A stretch of DNA of 64,000 nucleotides from Lamellibrachia columna (GCA_963662155.1 OY759264.1:10300931-10364930); one strand, 5' to 3'. Counted from the first letter of the stretch, positions 35,065 through 62,272 are shown. Notes: generated by a model from the sequence alone, not told the origin. Made by a program: numbers and translations.

Positions 35065-35455
35065 AAATAAATTTAGCGAAAAACCAAACCTACCTAGTAT
35101 CCACTGCAACATGCTAGCTTGCTTGTGCAACTTTTGTATGTAGTTTTTGTGAAATCATCAGACAAACTATTAAATTAGTCATGTTTGTTCAAGCGTTAAC
35201 TGCAGTGAAAATCTAAATGCTGAAAAATCACGATTTTCTTCCTTGGTGAAATTTCGTAACTTTGTCATGTGATCGGCGAGACGATGGACGTCACAACCAT
35301 AATCAGCACTGACCCACACAGTGTTTACCATTTTAGATATCCACTATTTTGATCCTTACCAGATCTAACGACTGGACATAAGTGAACCGGATTCGCAATA
35401 ATTATTGGCTGAACCATTTGAGGAAGCAGCTTTAGTGTTTTCTGTACTACTGCAT
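35065..35455 (-). repeat. Interspersed repeat family A, copy 4
   Basis: Starts AAAAACCAAACCTACCTAGT and includes the long internal part shared with the 63.65 kb copy: its reverse complement has AGATCTGGTAAGGATCAAAA, TAGTGGATATC, ATGACAAAGTTACGAAATTT and CACCAAGG. This identifies the complete form of the family. Confidence 0.72.
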
Positions 35456-36285
35456 TAGAGCTTTCAATTTATGGCAATGAATAGATGCTGCATGCTCGCG
35501 TATCAACACAGTAGCTATTCTGCAGAACGCACCAACATTTCAAAATCAGTCAATGGGCTGGGTCGAAATTTAGTTACACAAAGTCAGTTAATTGATGTTT
35601 AATGTGTTGTGAAAGTTTAGAGAAAACCATTGGAAAAATTTCCATGGAATAATTGCAACTAACGACAGAAGGGACTGGTTTAACCCCATTTGAAGTGGAA
35701 GATTTATACACAGGAAGTTTGGACCAAACTATCAGCTGGCCTGCTAAATTTGAGCCATTCAGGTTATCTACGTCTGTGACATGCTAAGAAGTAATTGACC
35801 TTCCCACTTTACAAAATTTCTTGCATGCATGTGGTCCTTTGTAGAGAGGAAGCAAGAGTAGCTGACATGTCACTTGAGGATTTAGTTGGAGAGGACTATT
35901 TCTGGACAACCAAACTCTGGTATTAATTGCTAGACAACCATCTGTGCTGTATGCTGGGCAGTAATCCAGTGCAAACAGTGCTGAATTGGATTGAATACGT
36001 TATCACACATGGCCTTGCATCAAAGGACTGTCTCTCCTATGATGACCTATAGTGATATAGTCTGCCAGTCATGCGGAGACTATTTTATCACAAAACCACA
36101 CATAATCAGCCAACAGTGTAATGACTCACCTATGACACTAATTTTGATAAGGCATGCAGGGCTTTACTAATAGAACATGTGCATGGGTGTTTTCATGTTG
36201 AGACAGGATTTTTCTATAATATTACAAGCCATTTGTCTCTGTTTGTCTCCTTTGTGGCCATACAGATATAGGGTATAATTGCCAA
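35456..36285. other. Non-coding stretch
   Basis: No supported gene or element. Confidence 0.4.
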
Positions 36286-36289
36286 GTAA

Positions 36290-36705
36290 AAGCATTAAGT
36301 GGGTCTTCATTCATTCATCCCTTGACCAGGCCGATCGTAGGGGTGCACGTTTGGAGGCTTCCACAGAGATCTTTCTCCATCTGGACGGTTGTGAGCAGCA
36401 TCGCATAATTCCTGTGGCTCTAGATCCGTCCACTCTCAAATGTTGTCCATGTACATTTTTTTTGGTCTTCCTCGTTTTCTGCCACCTTTGACCGTGCCTT
36501 GTAGTATTTCTTTAGCAAGTGTGTTGTGTCTGGTTGTATGACCAAACCATTGGAGTTTTCGACGTTTTACTGTGGCCAAAGACGGTTCTTGTGGTCCTGC
36601 AGCTTCGGTGATGGCTTGCATTTCTGACATATATTTGTTATGTGGTTTCTGTAAGAAATTTTCAGGATCCGTCTGAAGTGGGTCTTAGACGTCCCATGAT
36701 ACACA
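36290..36705 (-). pseudogene. LINE 3' fragment, C-terminus of a reverse-transcriptase polyprotein
   Basis: On the minus strand: RILKISYRNH-like, then GPQEPSLATVKRRKLQWFGH, TTRHNTLAKEILQGTVKGGR, KRGRPKKMYMDNI and, after frame breaks, AHNR and LWK.S-like text. The VKRRKLQWFGHVTRH / LQGT-EGGRRRGRP--W-DNI signature is characteristic of the C-terminal tail of many invertebrate non-LTR elements. Only this 0.4 kb tail remains. It is not CR1. Confidence 0.82.
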
Positions 36706-36959
36706 CTTTTTTTTTTTAGTAAACAAACTTGTTATAAAATACTATAGTGGTAGCACTCCCACGTTTACGGATCGCTTATTCATGGAATCGTAGCGGTGTG
36801 ACCGCCCCCGTTGTAGCCTTTGTTGTCCGGGTTCGTCCATTTTGTTCTCCTCTGTCGTGGGTTTTTATGTTGAAGCAAATGTCATCTCCCAGTGTGCGTG
36901 TATGTTTCATAGTTGGTTGTCGGTTTCTGTGGTATGACTTCCATCTAAATGTTGCGACT

Positions 36960-37519
36960 ATTTAACTTGGGCAAACGACAGCAGACCCGCATGGGCTTCA
37001 TTTGTAATCTCGCGCGAACGCACCTATTGCCCCTTTGTGTTAGTGGTATCGTCTGCCATGCTAAACGTCGCGCGAATTATTAGTGGATCGACCGGAGCTG
37101 AAGGTTTACTAATAATATACTATTTTTGTCATAGATTGAAAAACGACTTCTGAATGTAACGTATTTTTTTAATATTGGGTTGGAACTTTGTGGCTGGTGA
37201 AATTATAGCAAAACGTTGGATAGAAAAGGGATAAGAGAGAAGAGTGTTTAGAAAATACCAACCTGTCACCCCTCGTCGGCGTTGTTCTAAATTCCCGCTT
37301 TGACTCATGCGGGCGTACTGACCGAGCATGTGCGTGTGTATTTAATCGCGGTCACCTTTCAAGAAGTGCATATCCTGTTGGAGCAGATATATTTACTGGA
37401 CTTTAGGCACGATAAACTAAGGAATACAGGCGAGTGATCGTGTTTGGTGATTCGAACGGCTGGTAAGAGATACTAGCAACGGATTTTGTGACCCACGTTT
37501 AGAACGTTTCTGAGCTATC
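36960..37519 (+). promoter_or_regulatory. CpG-containing region and candidate promoter/5' UTR of the RNF38-like gene
   Basis: CpG dinucleotides, scarce elsewhere, become frequent here (TCGCGCGAACGC, GTCGCGCGAATT, ATCGACCGG). A TATTTAA box lies near 37340, and the 37350-37519 stretch would serve as 5' UTR before the ATG at 37520. No experimental start site can be inferred, and part of the 5' UTR could be a separate exon. Confidence 0.4.
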
Positions 37520-52306
<14,787 letters not shown>

Positions 52307-55300
52307 TGGGTGTACCCACAATGCACCAGCAGACACGCAGTGTTTCGGTGTTATATGACAGCATCATGCTTTGTCTGTCGGGTGTATGACAAGACGGGAT
52401 ACGCGAAATGCATTTAGACTGTGCTTGTGAATCCTCCGCAGAGACAGCCAAGCACTAGATGGTGCCAGTGTTCACCTGCACTCTCAAAAAATTTCAGTTA
52501 AGACCGTGGACGAAAATGTATGACCCGTGGCATATGACTTCTGTCAAATAGAAGACTTATGTGCATTATACAGAGTTTTCATATATGTGTGCCTGTGTCG
52601 TTGCAATATGTGTCTTGTGTGTGTCATTGTCTACTGCCAGTCTGTCAGCCATTCATACGCTGTGAGCTTCCTTCCTACGTCTATGTGTCTCAACAGCAGT
52701 AAATCAGGTGGTGCATTTTATGTTCTTCCAAGAGACCAATGACGTTTGTTTGCGGAAATTTGATTCGGGGATTATTTGGTAGTGTCTGATCAAAGTTGTT
52801 TTGTCTGGAATATAGGGTAGATCAACCACACCTGTGCATGGGCTTATCTGATGTAATGTCCACTAGCGGTCACTTTGCATGATTGTCTGCTGGCTGGTAG
52901 CTGTTGTCACGGCAACCATCGTTTATCCTTGTCACCTCATCGTTGTCAAGGCAACCATTATTTATCCTTGCCATCACATCGTCGTCATGGAAGCCACCAC
53001 TTATCCTTGTCATTTTAAGTATTCCTTGTTTGCGGTTTTTGTTGTGATTCTATCGATTGTCGTGGTGTCCTGCCTGCCTGTTCTTTCGTCATTTGCTTCT
53101 ATTTTGTTTTGTCGCTATTGGCAACCAGCAGGTTTCACCTAAGGAAGTTTTGTTCTCGTTTCTGTTTACTGTTCTTGTGCTGTTTTTACTACCTCAACGT
53201 ATGGAGAGTGCTAGATGCTTCTGAATTGCAAGAAGAAGGATTCCACTGTAGTCTACATCAACTGTGCTGTGTGTCCGAATTCCTTCGCACGGATAATGTT
53301 TGCCATGTCACAAAGTTTTTACTGTTGGGGATTTATAAATATAAAAAATTCTATAATCTAAAAACAATTGGATGGGATTGACACCCACCTGCACCCCTTC
53401 TGAAAACTAATTGGAGGCAGTGCAATAAATGGAAAACCAACTATTGCAACATTTCAACCGGGAAAAAGTATTCCTTTTCAACTTTTTTATGATCCAAGTG
53501 GACCAGTCACCCGCCAATATCCATTGACTTTGTTTGATTATTGGACTTTTTATATTTATGAAACCCTTTAACATATAGAATTATGGAGTAGAATTGTTTC
53601 TGGAGCGAGCAGTAAGGTTGAGCTTTCCATAATTGTTATGTCGGCTACCATTTTGTATTTAACCGATCCATCTAACAACATGTCTGCCTCTCCATTTGCA
53701 TACGCCTACTGCTATATTTGAATCTCCTATGCTGAAGAGGGCTGCCTTTTCGGGTGGTGGATTGTTTGTTCAAATGTTACTGATACTATCATTTGCAGTA
53801 TCTTGATTGGTATTTTTCTTGTAGCTGCGTGAATATTGTGCTGTACATAAGATTTCTTAGTGGATGCCTGTAATATTATCACAGCCAGATATTGTTGCTG
53901 TATGTGATTGTTTCATTACAGAGTCAGCGTACTATTTTCAATGAACAAAGCAGGTTGCTTCATTGTAATCTATTACATGAGGAACCATGTCGGTACTTGT
54001 CAGGGCGAGGCCATTACATTTGTACTGACGTAAAGGTGCGTAAACAGTTACACTGTGGAAATGAAATTGTGACTAACAAAACTGTGACAACGCAGTAGAG
54101 ATGCAATATTTATTCTGCTTTTCTTGCATTTTAATATCTTGGCGTCACCGACATAGTTGGGGCAGTAGGGGTCATAGTCGAATTTGGGTTACATTTAAGG
54201 GGCCATATATCTGCATGAAATTGCTCGAATTTGTGCAGATGAGTAGCCAATTTAAAATGGCCACCTTGAAATACAATATACCGAGACCGAGGCAATGTGA
54301 TTTAAATTTTACAAGTGCTGCACATTGGAACTTTGTTGCATCAAAAACTGATGGCAAATACTCATGGTGAAAGCTCTACGTATGAGTTGATTATGAAATC
54401 CAGGGGCCTGTGTTACAAAGCTTTTGTGAACTCATCAGATGTAACTTTTTTCTTTTATGAATCCCATTTTGTTCAACTGCATTTGGCTGAATTAATGCTT
54501 TATGTGGCATAAACCTGTATTAAAATTTATTTGAGAAACTGCAATATCAACTTACAGAGGGGTTCACTTGTAAGGATAACCAGGCCCCTTCGTCAACTTT
54601 GGTTTCAACAGAAATGTTCTAATGTGGTTTAAATAATGCAAACACAGGTAGGTCCCTGTATGCAGGGTTTCTGTCAAGTCTCTTAGGCCTAGTAGATGTG
54701 TATAGCCACACAAAGCTGCTCGGTTTGATTTTGTATCGGTGAATACGAAAAATCACCCGAGGTTGTGAAACACAACAGTGATTTGTGACATGGAAACAAG
54801 TGTCCTCAGATGTTGGCTGCTCATTAAGCGAAGTATATCGGTGATACAGAGCTATATCAATGTGTATCAGTGGTACAGAAGTATTGGTTGTACAGAGCTG
54901 TATCAATGTGTATCAGTGGTACAGAAGTATTGGTTGTACAGAGCTGTATCAATGTGTATCAGTGGTACAGAAGTATTGGTTGTACAGAGCTGTATCAATG
55001 TGTATCAGTGGTACAGAAGTATTGGTTGTACAGAGCTGAGTTACTTATTTGTGAAGAACTTGGACATACCACATGAAATGCCTCAGAAATGTCACTATTT
55101 TACTGTTGCCTTCAGCTGATAATTCTTCAGAAGTTGGATTTGTTAAACATTCTAGTGTTGTCTTTAAATGTTTAAGGCAGCCAGGGTCCGTATTTTCAAA
55201 AGTTAGAAGTTTGTAAGTCCAATTTTTTCATCATCTATATGTAGGAATTATTAGAAACAAATTGGGACTTCAAATTTGATGTCATGAATATGGGCCCTGG

Positions 55301-55420
55301 TGGATCAGACGGAGAGCCCTGGAAGAAAAAGTTCAATACAGTCCAGATATAAATGCAGAGGAACTTTTTTATAATAATGAAATTATTGTCGATATTGTAT
55401 TGTTCTGCAAATAAATTTGA
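52307..55420 (+). other. Probable 3' UTR of the RNF38-like gene (end uncertain)
   Basis: No other supported coding sequence follows. Possible poly(A) signals are AATAAA near 53424 and near 55412; which is used cannot be told. The 46 bp tandem repeat at 54844-55038 would be in the UTR only if the distal signal is used. Confidence 0.4.
54844..55038. repeat. 46 bp tandem repeat, four units
   Basis: GTATTGGTTGTACAGAGCT recurs at 54881, 54927, 54973 and 55019, exactly 46 bp apart, together with TATCAATGTGTATCAGTGG. The last three units are nearly identical. Confidence 0.95.
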
Positions 55421-56279
55421 TGTTTGTAGTAAAAATTATGTTGTTCTTTCTTGTAAATGTGTCTACTGTTGAGACTTCAGGGTACTGTCTACTGGATGAG
55501 AGGACAGGCAAGAATTGCACATGTGCATGCACAGACACAACCAATCTTGTGTCATCATAATATTATATACATAAGTATAATTATAATATTATATACATAT
55601 GTCCCTCCTCAGTTCATTCAATTACTTGTGTCCGGCTAGTTGTATATACCGGCTAAATATTTTTACAAATGTGTTAAACATTGGGGAACATATTTGCTCC
55701 AACCCCCTTTCTGATGTAACCAGCCCCCTGAATTCATGATTTCTTTTATACAGCCTGGCAGTGTATCCCATGACTCATCGATAGTTTTCAGGTCACTATT
55801 TTTCATACCTGTATATTCAATAGTCAATAGGACATCTTCAGGAATCCATATTTAAAGCTAGATTTGTTTAGACTTGCAGCTCTACCAGCGTGGTGGAGAA
55901 TCCATTTCTGCATAGAATTACATTTCTGAAACTGGTGATTTCCCAAGGTTATACAAATACAAAAAACCATATACATACAAATATGCATTACACAATTATT
56001 TTGTAGACAAATTGATAAGTTGAAAATAAGGTAAAAATATAAATACAACATCAATAAGTGAAAAACTAATAATAGCGAATAATTCAATATTGTTAACCGC
56101 TATGTTCAAAGGCACATGGTATTCCTGTTTCCCATCTACAACAACAGATTGAAAGTAAGTTTCCCCTGCTACAAATAGACTTACAGTGGATGCACATATT
56201 CTCTCTAGTAACTCAATAAAATATACAAGCAAAATTTGACATTCACTTTTCTTAACACTGAGTTGTGTATATTTTTTAT
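55421..56279. other. Non-coding stretch
   Basis: A short duplicated TAATATTATATACATA phrase occurs near 55557 and 55584. No gene recognised. Confidence 0.4.
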
Positions 56280-57570
56280 TTAACAAGATTATCATCCAAG
56301 ACAGGCCCAAATGGCAAGTGGACAAGGAAGCCTTTGACTTATAGAGTCCAAAATGTTTTCATTCCCTCCTGAGATATGTGTCCACTTTGTTTTTAAACAT
56401 ATTCACGCTGCTAGCAGTTACACAATCTAGATATTTTGTTCCATTCATTTATTGTCCTCTGAGAACGAGTACTTCCTGATATCCAATTTACACCGATCCT
56501 TTACTAATGTTACCTCATGTCCTCTAGTTCTACTATCTTTCTTGAGTGAAAAAAATATTTCTATCAATATTTTCATACCCATTCAATATCTTAAAAACTT
56601 CAATCTGATCTTCTCTTAACCTCCTTGACCTTGTCTCTAAGGTTATCAAACCACATTCTTTTAGGCGGTCTTCATAACTAAAGTTTCTCAGTTCTGGAAT
56701 AATTTTAGTTGCTTTCCTCCACATTTTTCTAATAGCTTCTTTTGACAAGTGTTTCTTTCTAGACCATTTTCCTTGTTTTTTCAAGGGAATAAATTGATCA
56801 ATGATACTCTCAATTTCATATTTTAGAATGTTCCAACATTCAATTGTTGTCTTATTCCTCAGCATGTTATTCCAATGTAGCTTTGCTAAGTATTTTTTTA
56901 TATCTTTATATTTACCTTTGGGAAGTTTCTCCTGTATTTTCTTATTTTTACTTTCTGATTTTACTTTAATTTCAAAATGTATTTGATTATGATCACTGTT
57001 ACCCAATGGTTCATGTGTTTTGACATTGTCCACCAATTCATTTTGTGAGGACAAAACTATATCTAATACATTTTCTCCTCTGGTTGGTTCTAGCACGTGT
57101 TGAATAAGGAAGCTATCCTGTATTAAAAATATAAACTGTTGGTCCACACCCCGTACTCTCTAGATTTCCATTGTATGTGGCCATGGTTAAAATCTCCCAT
57201 TATGATATTTTACCCTTTACCCACTTCCTTTGTAGCGTTTTGTATTTTTGTTTATCCTCTTCGTTTATGTTTGGACTTCGGCAAACTAATCCAATAGTTA
57301 ATGTTGAATTTCCTGAAACTATATTGCACTAAACAGCTTCATCACAATCTGCTTCCCTTTCTAATTTTATTTTGTAAGCATGAATTGATTCTTTAATAAA
57401 TAAAATAACTCCCCCTCCCCTTCTTCCTATTCAATCTCTCCTAAACATTACGTATCCTGTTAGTCCTAATTCAGCATCTGTTATGTCTATGTTGGCCCAT
57501 GATTCGGTTATACCAATTATGTGAAGGTCAACACTTTCTACTAGAATGTTTAATTCGTTTTTCTTATTTA
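56280..57570 (-). pseudogene. CR1 copy 4, antisense, 5' truncated and lacking most of the RT
   Basis: Reading from 57570 downward: 5' truncation at AAATAAGAAAAACG, endonuclease pieces with frame breaks, then an open 204-codon stretch (57147-56533) with NVLDIVLSSQNELVDN, GNSDHNQIHFE, KLHWNNMLRNKTTIECWNI and KKHLSKEAIRK. It jumps directly to WRKATKIIPELRNFSYEDRL and KILNGYENIDRN. About 1.5 kb of ORF2, covering the entire RT catalytic core, is missing, yet the frame is kept. The 3' tail ends AATCTTGTTA at 56281-56290. Confidence 0.9.
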
Positions 57571-57853
57571 GGGTAACTTGGGGCAGTCCGGCCCCCCAAG
57601 GCAAACTTTCAAATTGTACACCATTAAATTATTTTAGCATGTTTTTAATGTATTCACATCATGGAGAGATATGTTTGTTACCCATTGGAAAACTATTTTC
57701 AGTAAACAAACAACCCAGCTAAGTTGCATTTAAAAAATAGGAAGAGTACCCAAAAAAGCCACCTTGCCAAGACAGTCCTTTGTCTGGGGCAACATGCTCC
57801 ATAATGCCGCATGGTTTTTGCTTATATGAATGAACTATTGCCTGAAATTAAAA

Positions 57854-57862
<9 letters not shown>

Positions 57863-57952
<90 letters not shown>

Positions 57953-57960
57953 TATATATA
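57863..57960. repeat. (GT)n(TA)n microsatellite
   Basis: A few GT units, then about 40 TA units with one interruption near 57944. Confidence 0.97.
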
Positions 57961-58169
57961 AATGGTATGAAAGTAATATATCAGGCATTTATGGTTGTTA
58001 AATTTAAATGTGAGTTAACATATGATACATACCTTGCAATCCATACATAATATAATATTGGTTTAGTAGTATTCCATCATAATTACAAGCTAGTAGAACG
58101 TAAATAATGCATATTATATTAAATGTATTAAATATAATTGGTCATGTGTAAAACATTTGATACATTGTG

Positions 58170-59385
58170 ACCATGTGTGTGTGGGGTAACATGCATGGGG
58201 ACCGTCTTACCCCACAGACACAATGTGTGTCTGTAGGGTAAGACATGGGGACACATGCATGGGGACCGTCTTACCCCACAGACACAATGTGTGTCTGTGG
58301 GGTAAGACATAGAGACACATGCAAGGGGACCGTCTTACCCCACAGACACAATGTGTGTCTGTGGGGTAAGACATAGAGACACCTGCATGGGGACCATCTT
58401 ACCCCACAGACACAATGTGTGTCTGTAGGGTAAGACATAGAGACACCTGCATGGGGACCGTCTTACCCCACAGACACAATGTGTGTCTGTAGGGTAAGAC
58501 ATAGAGACACATGCATGGGGACCATCTTACCCCACAGACACAATGTGTGTCTGTAGGGTAAGACATAGAGACACCTGCATGGGGACCATCTTACCCCACA
58601 GACACAATGTGTGTCTGTGGGGTAAGACATAGAGACACATGCATGGGGACCATCTTACCCCACAGACACAATGTGTGTCTGTAGGGTAAGACATAGAGAC
58701 ACATGCATGGGGACCGTCTTACCCCACAGACACAATGTGTGTCTGTAGGGTAAGACATAGAGACACCTGCATGGGGACCGTCTTACCTCACAGACACAAT
58801 GTATGTCTGTAGGATAAGACATGGGGACACATGCAAGGGGGCCGTCTTACCTCACAGACACAATGTATGTCTGTAGGATAAGACATGGGGACACATGCAA
58901 GGGGGCTGTCTTACCCCACAGACACAATGTATGTCTGTAGGATAAGACATGGGGACACATGCAAGGGGGCCGTCTTACCCCACAGACACAATGTATGTCT
59001 GTAGGATAAGACATGGGGACACATGCAAGGGGGCCGTCTTACCCCACAGACACAATGTATGTCTGTAGGATAAGACATGGGGACACCTGCATGGGGACCG
59101 TCTTACCCCACAGACACAATGTATGTCTGTAGGATAAGACATGGGGACACATGCAAGGGGGCCATCTTACCTCACAGACACAATGTATGTCTGTAGGATA
59201 AGACATGGGGACACATGCAAGGGGGCCGTCTTACCTCACAGACACAATGTATGTCTGTAGGATAAGACATGGGGACACCTGCATGGGGACCGTCTTACCC
59301 CACAGACACAATGTGTGTCTGTGGGGTAAGACATGGGGACACATGCAAGGGGGCCGTCTTGCCCCACAGACACAATGTATGTCTT
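58170..59385 (+). repeat. 64 bp satellite, nineteen palindromic units
   Basis: GTCTTACCCCACAGACAC (18 bases), AATGT, then its reverse complement GTGTCTGTGGGGTAAGAC, then a 23 bp spacer (ATAGAGACACATGCATGGGG-like). GTCTT starts at 58204 and again at 59356, exactly 18 x 64 bp later, so the array has no net indel. Units up to about 58780 and units after it form two subfamilies (spacer ATAGAGACAC versus ATGGGGACAC; right arm GTGGGGTAAG or GTAGGGTAAG versus GTAGGATAAG). Some units form a perfect 18 bp stem; others carry one to three mismatches. Confidence 0.95.
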
Positions 59386-59676
59386 AAAACAATGTATACA
59401 AAACACAACATGCTACTGCCCATTTTTTTTATACTTTTCAACTGATTAATAATATTATCATGTCACCAATTAAGTCAACGATGAGTTTCACCATTTTAAT
59501 ATTAGATCAGTGCATTTATAATAGTGCACATAAAAGTTTAATAACTCGCTGATTTAATTACGTCTGTCTCGTGTTGATGAGATTTCGGGGTGGGTACCAG
59601 ATAGAAATTAGCTTAATTTTACACCAGATTTAGGGACGTTCAGAGTTTTATATTTTGCGTACGTGCTGGGGACCGT
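59386..59676. other. Non-coding spacer between satellite and CR1 copy 5
   Basis: AT-rich; ends with GGGGACCGTCTTGC at 59669-59682, a stray piece of the satellite unit, into which the CR1 copy inserted. Confidence 0.6.
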
Positions 59677-61152
59677 CTTGCAAGAGTATTCAACTTGTCA
59701 TTAAAAGAGGGAGTTGTTCCGTTTGAATGGAAAGAAGCAAACATCATACCATTATTTAAAAAGGGTTCGAGAAATAAGTCAGAGAATTACAGACCAGTGA
59801 GTTTAACGTCAGTGATTTGTAAATTATTAGAAAGGTTAATTAAAGACCATATGGTGGACTTCCTCGTTAAGCATAAATTATTAAATTCATCTCAACATGG
59901 ATTCCTTAAAGCGAGGTCATGCTTAACAAATATGTTATGTTTTTTGGAAGAAATCACTAAGTGGATAGACGTGGGATCGCCAGTAGATATTATCTACTTA
60001 GATTTTCAGAAAGCTTTTGACAAAGTGCCACATCAAAGATTACTACTTAAATTAAAAGCCCATGGTATCGGGGATAGCATAACTGACTGGATAGAACAAT
60101 GGCTGACTGACAGAAGACAACGAGTTGTAGTAGATGGAGAGAAGTTTCAAATTGGAAATCGGTTTTGAGTGGGGTACCTCAAGGATCAGTATTAGGACCT
60201 ATATTATTCTTAATTTATATCAATGACTTGGACGACAGTATAACAAGTAACGTACTGAAATTTGCGGATGACACAAAACTGTTTAGAAAGGTTAATACTG
60301 ATGGTGATAAACAACATTTACAAAACGATCTAGACAGATTAGTGAAATGGTCTGAGAAATGGCAGATGTTGTTAAATTTTGGGAAATGTAAATGCCTACA
60401 TACAGGACATGGGAACTTGAATGTAAACTATAAAATGGGAGATACTGTTCTGGGTACTACTGTAAAAGAAAAGGACTGAGGAGTTACGATAAGCGCTGAT
60501 ATGAAAGTTTCAGAGCAGTGTGGTATTGCAGCTTCAAAGGGTAATCAAATTCTTGGATTGATTAGAAGAAACATAACATACAAGGGAAAAAAGTTAATTA
60601 TACCTCTTTATAAAGCAATAGTTAGACCTCATTTAGAATACTGTATACAAGCATGGAGACCATATCGTAAGAAGGATATAGATACGCTTGAACGCATACA
60701 AAGGAGAGCAACTAAAATGATTCCAGAACTTAGAGACCTTAGTTATGAAGAACGCCTGAAAGAATGTGGTTTAACAACTCTAGAGACAAGGAGGTTAAGA
60801 GGAGATCAGATTGAAGTTTTTAAGATATTGAATGGGTATGAAAATATTGATAGAAATATGTTTTTCTCACTCAAGAAGGATAGCAGAACTAGAGGACATG
60901 AGGTAACATTAGTAAAGGATCAATGTAGATTGGACATCAGGAAGCACTCACAGAGGACAATAAATGAATGGAACAAATTGTCTACAGATTGTGTAACTGC
61001 TAGCAGCGTGAATATGTTTAAAAACAAGGTTGACACATATCTCAGGAGGGCGGGTTATAATTAGATGAACATTGTTGGACTCTCGATAAGCCAATGGCTT
61101 CCTTGTCCACTTGCCATCTGGGCCTTTGGCTTGGATGGCAAATCTTGTTAAA
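59677..61152 (+). pseudogene. CR1 copy 5, 5' truncated, nearly identical to copy 1
   Basis: Begins within the RT (CTTGCAAGAGTATTCAACTT, equal to copy 1 at about 7856) and runs to the AATCTTGTTAAA tail. All central RT motifs are present: DFQKAFDKVPHQ, GVPQGSVLGPILFLIYIND and FADDTKLF. I counted only about 20 substitutions in about 1.25 kb against copy 1. Two lesions break it: a 2 bp GA duplication near 60140 and TTA to TGA at 60477-60479. It retains the ORF2 C-terminus that copy 1 has lost (EWNKLS, VDTYLRRAGYN). The 5' junction shares CTTGC with the target, typical of truncated LINE insertions. Confidence 0.93.
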
Positions 61153-61176
61153 CCTCCAGGGGCCATGTTGCCCCAG

Positions 61177-62225
61177 CCCAAGGGCCAAGTGGGTTTTTTT
61201 GTTAGACAGCTGTTTTTATCCAAGACCAAATGGAGCCTTCGTACATATCTAATTATAATTCTTAGTAACAACAACCTTTTTTCAAAATGTGCCAGTTTTA
61301 ATCTCGTTGATACTGCATACATGACTTAGTCATGTTTGTAATACAATTGGTTTATTATTGTTGATCGCTAGGTGGCAGTACCTTCTCGCGGACTTCGCAG
61401 TCCCGTGTTACTGCTAATCACTAGGTGGCATATCGAAGTCTCGATCTGCCATCAGAACGTCCGTGTGTACTGCATGGTGGGCACGGACCACAGTCAGAAT
61501 CCGTCCGCCATTACAACAATAAAGAGTCCCAAGGAAAAAATGAATTGTGCAGTTAGGGTTTATTTGTGAGAGCACAAATTGTGTGGATGAGTCAGTGGAA
61601 GTGATGTTTTTTGTGCACAGTAGCATCTAAGCTTTGAAATGATGGGGTATCTTCTGTCTTCCTGTTTACGTTGTCCAATCGCTGGGCCTTGCATAATTGT
61701 TTTGGAGAGATTAGTCGATCTCTTGACAAAACAAACATTGCAGTTTGCGTCTATTCCTCAGTCAGAAGCAGATCAGCAAGTTCGAAGTCTACCCCATTGG
61801 CGGTAGAACGAGGGCCTACAGCTTTTCCTTAAGTTTTTACAGAATCCAGCGATATACTGCCTTCGAGCAGCCAACATCTACCGCCTGACCGCAGTTTCAA
61901 TGTTAACAATAAAAATTACTCATTTAAATTCCAAATATATCGCCAAACCATCATTTCACGTACAAAATGCACCAGAATTAGGTAAGCAGGCCTTGAGACC
62001 TAACGTGCCCTTTCGGGATGTTGCCCCGTCAGTGGCAATTTACATAAAAGTACTGTAAGTCGTGTCGCATGGAAACTATTTCTGTAGTCAGTCGAGTGGG
62101 ACAGTAATAGGAAGCTCTGATAATCAAGACGAGTCTTCAATGCGACGATTCTCCTAGATGCGAGGACAAATAATTTAACAAATACTCGGTCGTGTGTATT
62201 GTTGTTCGACTGATGAATTTTGTAT
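61177..62225. other. Non-coding stretch
   Basis: No supported gene. CTAGGTGGCA occurs twice near 61370 and 61422. Confidence 0.4.
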
Positions 62226-62227
62226 AT

Positions 62228-62272
62228 ATTTTGTGTGTGTGTGTGTGTGTGTGCGTGTGCGTGTGCGTGTGC

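Larger units (their letters stand above)
57571..61176. mobile_element. Possible DNA transposon delimited by G/C-rich inverted ends
   Basis: TTGGGGCAGTCCGGCCCC at 57578 matches the reverse complement of 61153-61176 (CTGGGGCAACATGGCCCC) at about 17 of 24 positions. Between them lie a TA repeat, the 64 bp satellite and the inserted CR1 copy 5, which ends exactly where the right-hand terminus begins. Similar G-run/C-run text (GGGGCAACATG) also occurs at 57797. No transposase is seen. The call rests only on these ends and could be coincidence between G/C-rich pieces. Confidence 0.35.

Noticed and set aside
57811..58050. Tyr/Ile-repeat open frame
   Set aside because: Translation of the TA microsatellite.
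58170..59385. Regular palindromic array resembling a CRISPR
   Set aside because: The spacers are near-identical rather than unique, the unit is a tandem 64 bp satellite, and the DNA is eukaryotic with no cas genes.
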